Positions 61,120 to 64,000 of a stretch of 64,000 nucleotides of DNA are shown in pieces. The DNA lies in NCBI GenBank assembly GCA_900769945.1, contig CAAGIO010000010.1, forward strand, positions 3,024 through 67,023, read 5' to 3'. Position 1 is the first letter of the stretch, and every line of letters begins with the position of its first letter. The stretch comes from Bacteroidales bacterium (GTDB taxonomy: Bacteria; Bacteroidota; Bacteroidia; Bacteroidales; F082). Made by a program: the position numbers and the translations under genes. The notes beneath the pieces are model-generated. The model saw nothing but the letters and a program-made list of their open reading frames with translations. It made no database searches and was not told the DNA's origin.

Positions 61120-61836
61120 ATGTCATTATCGAAGCACATTCCCAACGCCATCACTTGCTGCAACCTATTAAGCGGCTGTATATCAATAATGTTCATCACA
61201 TATTACAAAAACCCCGTGATGGCTGCCGTCATGATATTCGCCGCTGCGGTCTTCGATTTCCTTGATGGCTTTGCTGCGAGGGCTTTACATGCGAAATCGC
61301 CTATCGGTGCCGACCTTGACTCACTTTCCGACGTGGTGTCGTTCGGGGTTGCGCCATCGTTTATCACAGCGTGGCACCTCAAGGCCTCCGGGCTTCATTG
61401 CAACATGATGCACTTCGACATCATTCCATGCCTCGCGTTCTTTATCGCCGTCTTTGCCGCCATACGTCTCGCCAAGTTCAACAACGACACAAGGCAGGCA
61501 TCGTCTTTCATAGGGCTTCCCGTCCCAGCGACAGGGCTTTTCATCGCCTCGCTACCACTGATGATGTCCGCAACAGGCAGCGACAATGTGCTGGCAGACG
61601 TGGTATTAAACCCTTACTTCCTACTCTTCTCCTCCGCCATATTATGCTGGCTCATGATTAGCGAAGTGCCGTTCTTCTCTTTCAAAATGAAGAACATCTC
61701 ATTCAAAGACAACGTGTTACGCTATATTGTCGTAATCTTCGCCCTTTTATCGGTTGCGATTTTCAAGATAGCGGCACTGCCCTTCATTTTCATTTTCTAC
61801 ATACTCTTATCAGTAATATTCTACAGGGGAGAATAG
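61120..61836 (+). CDS. pssA: CDP-diacylglycerol-serine O-phosphatidyltransferase
   Basis: It makes phosphatidylserine, precursor of phosphatidylethanolamine, at the inner membrane. The CDP-alcohol phosphotransferase motif DG..AR........G...D...D is present: DFLDGFAARALHAKSPIGAD then LDSLSD. Four to eight membrane helices are evident (PNAITCCNLLSGCISIMFIT, MAAVMIFAAAVFDFLDGF and later hydrophobic stretches). The start is the ATG at 61120 (MSLSKHIPN); a TTG 27 bases upstream lies inside the promoter -7 box. Length 238 residues is normal. Confidence 0.95.
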   Translation: MSLSKHIPNAITCCNLLSGCISIMFITYYKNPVMAAVMIFAAAVFDFLDGFAARALHAKSPIGADLDSLSDVVSFGVAPSFITAWHLKASGLHCNMMHFDIIPCLAFFIAVFAAIRLAKFNNDTRQASSFIGLPVPATGLFIASLPLMMSATGSDNVLADVVLNPYFLLFSSAILCWLMISEVPFFSFKMKNISFKDNVLRYIVVIFALLSVAIFKIAALPFIFIFYILLSVIFYRGE

Positions 61837-61847
61837 CAATGAAAAAA

Positions 61848-61872
61848 GGCGTGACAAAAGTTTTATCACGCC
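61848..61872. terminator. Terminator hairpin between pssA and the fimbrillin-like gene
   Basis: GGCGTGA (61848-61854) pairs with TCACGCC (61866-61872). The minus strand continues with TTTTTT, so it most strongly terminates the lipoprotein gene; it may act on pssA too. Confidence 0.7.
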
Positions 61873-61880
61873 ATAGACAT

Positions 61881-62999
61881 TTAGAGAAGTTTTGTTAACG
61901 GTTTAGCATCATACGGATAATCTATTATATCAGGATGATGTGCCGCTTCTTGGTCTTCATCTACTTCTATTGTGCATTCATAGTACTTGTTTGTAACCAC
62001 ATTATCATACGGGAAATGCACTTTCAAATATGTAGGGACACATTTCCCATTCGCGTCCGTGATATAGTTCCCATCCTTATCTTTTTTGAAATAATAGCCG
62101 AACAACTCGTTGCCTTTACCCTTGCCAACATTTTCCTGCGGAAGAAGTATGGAGTAGCACTCATTATTTTCATCCCTATTAGGAATAATGATATTTGTAA
62201 TCGTCATTGGGTTCCCGGTTGGCGAACATTGAGACTGAATTTTTCCTTCTCGTTTAACATACCTGAAGCCGTCTTTGTCACAGCCAGGAAACTGTTGCGA
62301 TATGGAATCACCTTCATTATAATATTTATGGGCAACTTTAAAATCCACCTCGACAACATTATTCAGCCCTTGGATATAGACACGGGCAGCAGTATCCGAA
62401 ATTTCTTCACCTTTTTCATTTGCCACAAGCGAATATTTCACTAACGAGCATTTGTTCTTTAACGTTGTATTATATACCTTATTAGCCGTGCTAAATGCCT
62501 GAATAGATTTTCCGAAACACATTACCGGTGAGTGATATGGCAAATCCGGTTTTTTACGATTCTGAAGAGAGATGCAAACAGTAGTATGGTACGGGGTACT
62601 CCCTAATCCAACTTCTGTAAAATAATCGAAATCGTTAATCGTAGCAGAATGTACACCACCAAGAAAATAGGAAAACAAAGGAGAATTATCAATCTCATCA
62701 TTCTTATTGGTTGCGATGTTAATATGTCCCCTAAAGTTAATTTTCCCATCAGCAATATCTTTCACCTGCACATTGCTATTATTGCAATAGCCTTGGTAAG
62801 CGAGATAGATATGGTCTCCTACTTCAAATTTGATAGACGCCTGGGTGCCATCCGGAACTATTGTCGCTTTAGAATCATCATTAACACATAGTGTTATAGG
62901 ATATTCCTTTGTCGTCTGAACAACAACATCTTCTTTTTTACAGGAAGATACTAACAGAAGAATGGCTATTAAGACAAGTACAATATTAAACTTCTTCAT
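61881..62999 (-). CDS. Fimbrillin-like lipoprotein
   Basis: The signal MKKFNIVLVLIAILLLVSSC has lipobox Cys20. The mature part resembles fimbrillin-family (FimA/Mfa-like) N-terminal domains: KATIVPDGTQASIKFEVGDH, then IYLAYQGYCNNSNVQVKDIA, with strands ahead of a C-terminal region VTNKYYECTIEVDEDQEAAH. The length, 372 residues, is within the family range. Whether it forms a pilus, a tip or another surface structure is unknown. It follows the small secreted protein gene by one base and shares its promoter. Confidence 0.6.
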   Translation of the reverse strand: MKKFNIVLVLIAILLLVSSCKKEDVVVQTTKEYPITLCVNDDSKATIVPDGTQASIKFEVGDHIYLAYQGYCNNSNVQVKDIADGKINFRGHINIATNKNDEIDNSPLFSYFLGGVHSATINDFDYFTEVGLGSTPYHTTVCISLQNRKKPDLPYHSPVMCFGKSIQAFSTANKVYNTTLKNKCSLVKYSLVANEKGEEISDTAARVYIQGLNNVVEVDFKVAHKYYNEGDSISQQFPGCDKDGFRYVKREGKIQSQCSPTGNPMTITNIIIPNRDENNECYSILLPQENVGKGKGNELFGYYFKKDKDGNYITDANGKCVPTYLKVHFPYDNVVTNKYYECTIEVDEDQEAAHHPDIIDYPYDAKPLTKLL

Positions 63000-63000
63000 A

Positions 63001-63312
63001 TTATTTCTCCTCCTTTTTCTTTAAAAGCAAATATCCCGCTCCGGCAGCTGCCATTATCAGCAGGCCGCTTCCGATAGGACTTCCGTTTTGTGGAGCTACA
63101 CCTCCACCGCCAACGGGGCTATCAAAATCGAATAGAGGCTCTCCACTTCCAGAATTCACCTCATACGAATCCGGAGGTACTACTCCCCTACTTCCGCCGC
63201 CGTTATCGGAGCCGAAGAAGCCGTCGGTCTGGGCGGTTATTGCGAGCGGCATAAACAGCATTGCCATCGCTGCTACATACGTCTTTAGTTTAGTTTTCAC
63301 ATTTCTTCTCAT
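63001..63312 (-). CDS. Small secreted protein with Gly-rich linker and C-terminal membrane anchor
   Basis: About 103 residues: a signal peptide (MRRNVKTKLKTYVAAMAMLF ending PLAITA), a Gly/Ser/Pro-rich low-complexity core, and a tail SPIGSGLLIMAAAGAGYLLL followed by KKKEEK. The tail pattern, P-x-G then a hydrophobic helix then basic residues, resembles sorting tails of surface proteins processed at the C-terminus. No family is recognised with certainty. I start at 63312 (MRRNVKTK) because the upstream frame has no signal-like start. Co-transcription with the fimbrillin-like gene, one base downstream, suggests a surface-structure role. Confidence 0.65.
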   Translation of the reverse strand: MRRNVKTKLKTYVAAMAMLFMPLAITAQTDGFFGSDNGGGSRGVVPPDSYEVNSGSGEPLFDFDSPVGGGGVAPQNGSPIGSGLLIMAAAGAGYLLLKKKEEK

Positions 63313-63616
63313 TTTGTTTTGTTTATCGTTGGTTTTACAAATAAAAATAGCGGCATCTACCTTCACCAAGGCGAATGTCGCAGTAATAAAGTTCATCAAA
63401 AGAGAGGCACGCCGCTACCGTTGTGGGAAGAATCTCTGGCAAATGGCCTGTCTCTCCCGTCACAGAAAGGTCGCTGAAAAATTCCGTGCCGTAAGAGTAT
63501 CCCCTCAGATTGGATAGGAATACCGAATGGGGGGGGGTAATAGCAGTTGTTGCCGTTCCCACAAGAGGGCCGGCGCAATTATCAAACATGTTATAACGCA
63601 AACACTTCTCCATTCG
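63313..63616 (-). promoter_or_regulatory. Long 5' leader (about 300 nt) with G9 (C9) tract and overlapping small ORF
   Basis: Between the -7 element at 63622-63629 and the start of the small secreted protein lies a leader of about 300 nt. On the minus strand an uninterrupted 92-codon frame (MEKCLRYNMFDNCAGPLVGT and on) spans 63613-63335 and does not resemble a known protein. A run of nine G on the plus strand (63529-63537) lies within it. A short hairpin TATCC/GGATA is seen around 63500. The leader is either a regulatory RNA or a small gene; I cannot decide from one sequence. Confidence 0.4.
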
Positions 63617-63621
63617 GGCTG

Positions 63622-63629
63622 CAAAAATA
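63622..63629 (-). promoter_or_regulatory. -7 promoter element of the small secreted protein/fimbrillin-like operon
   Basis: Minus-strand TATTTTTG, exact consensus, followed by CAG. Confidence 0.6.
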
Positions 63630-63808
63630 CAAAAAAAATATACACCGCGGTAACATTTTATAATTTTTTTTGCAGGGAGGTTGGGAGGAGAGAGGGCAAT
63701 AGTCTATAGTCAACGGTCAACAGGGAGTTTATAGTTAGGAGTCTAAGAGTAATTATGAATTGGGGTTAGGGGTTGGAATGAGACACGGATTAGGAAAAAG
63801 TAAATGTT

Positions 63809-63828
63809 GCGCCAAGCAAGCTTGGCGC
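63809..63828. repeat. Inverted repeat GCGCCAAG/CTTGGCGC
   Basis: An 8-bp perfect arm with a four-base loop in the gene-free right end. Flanking bases partly extend the pairing. It may be a terminator or the tip of an element. The stretch 63630-63808 holds degenerate repeats (TAGTCTATAGTCAACGGTCA, then TTAGGGGTTGG) and no gene I can support. Confidence 0.6.
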
Positions 63829-63908
63829 GACATTATTTGTATCAATGCTATTATTGATTTCCTTGTGAAGCCCTGTTTACAATTATCACTGTCCGGTAAA
63901 ACTTTTGA

Positions 63909-63952
63909 AAAGAAAAAAAAGAAAGGGCTGAATCCATTTGTGGATTCAGCCC
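63909..63952 (-). terminator. Strong Rho-independent terminator, minus strand
   Basis: GGGCTGAATCCA (63925-63936) pairs with TGGATTCAGCCC (63941-63952) in a perfect 12-bp stem; on the minus strand it runs into TTTCTTTTTTTTCTTTT. It implies a minus-strand gene that ends just beyond or at the right edge; the last about 45 bases show no identifiable product. Confidence 0.8.
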
Positions 63953-64000
63953 AAATTGTTATCTTTGTTTTCACCACAAAATCTCGGATAACATGGGCAA

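Noticed and set aside
63335..63613. 92-codon frame on the minus strand in the leader considered a gene
   Set aside because: It does not resemble a known protein and lies in a leader; it is left as a finding rather than a gene call.

Overview
This 64 kb window is bacterial chromosome from a member of the Bacteroidota, almost certainly order Bacteroidales. Evidence: the phylum-specific -7 promoter element TAnnTTTG stands upstream of most transcription units on both strands; lipoproteins with short lipoboxes, a TonB receptor with surface lipoproteins, a MurF-alanine racemase fusion, an Omp28-like protein and several phylum-restricted families (DUF4296, DUF5689, DUF6029) are present. A genus cannot be named from sequence alone. 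Gene density is high, and most genes are housekeeping.

Layout. 1-3 kb: a minus-strand operon, tatA-tatC-DUF1080 lipoprotein-Gfo/Idh/MocA dehydrogenase-MATE transporter (cut by the left edge). 3-11.3 kb: mfd and dusB diverge, then a HAD hydrolase, a CAT-anticodon tRNA, thiL and uvrC. 11.5-13.7 kb: a three-gene accessory cassette (small XRE regulator, unknown 117-residue protein, AlbA_2/ATP-binding protein). 14-24 kb: recQ with a DUF4296 lipoprotein, the lipopolysaccharide genes kdsD, lptB and waaA, an M16 protease, an M17 aminopeptidase and envelope proteins. 24-26 kb: an atypical Ser/Thr kinase and its partner behind a palindromic promoter region, followed by repeated DNA.

26-35.9 kb: a tight seven-gene minus-strand run (TonB receptor, two DUF5689 lipoproteins, dolichol-phosphate-mannose-synthase-like glycosyltransferase, pyrC, MORN-repeat lipoprotein, tadA), diverging from a secreted endonuclease/exonuclease/phosphatase-family enzyme. 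The receptor, the DUF5689 proteins and the enzyme look like a nucleic-acid or phosphoester scavenging locus and are the strongest candidate for an under-described system here. 36-41.2 kb: murF-alr fusion, a P-loop kinase/dCMP deaminase fusion, a LOG-family protein and an M20 peptidase. 41.3-46.3 kb: manA, then TlpA thioredoxin, DUF6029, Omp28-like and FN3-like lipoprotein genes.

46.3-54.8 kb: initiator tRNA, era, der, an S4-domain protein, an OsmC protein, queA, an OmpR-type regulator with a degenerate receiver, a prenyl synthase and an RND/MMPL transporter. 55-61 kb: a TolC-HlyD-ABC-ABC efflux operon divergent from an AraC regulator, then pssA. 61.9-64 kb: a fimbrillin-like lipoprotein and a small secreted protein with a membrane-anchor tail, preceded by a roughly 300-nt leader containing a run of nine G (plus strand). 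The right edge has strong hairpins but no identified gene.

All calls are from reading the sequence and knowledge of families; no database search was run.
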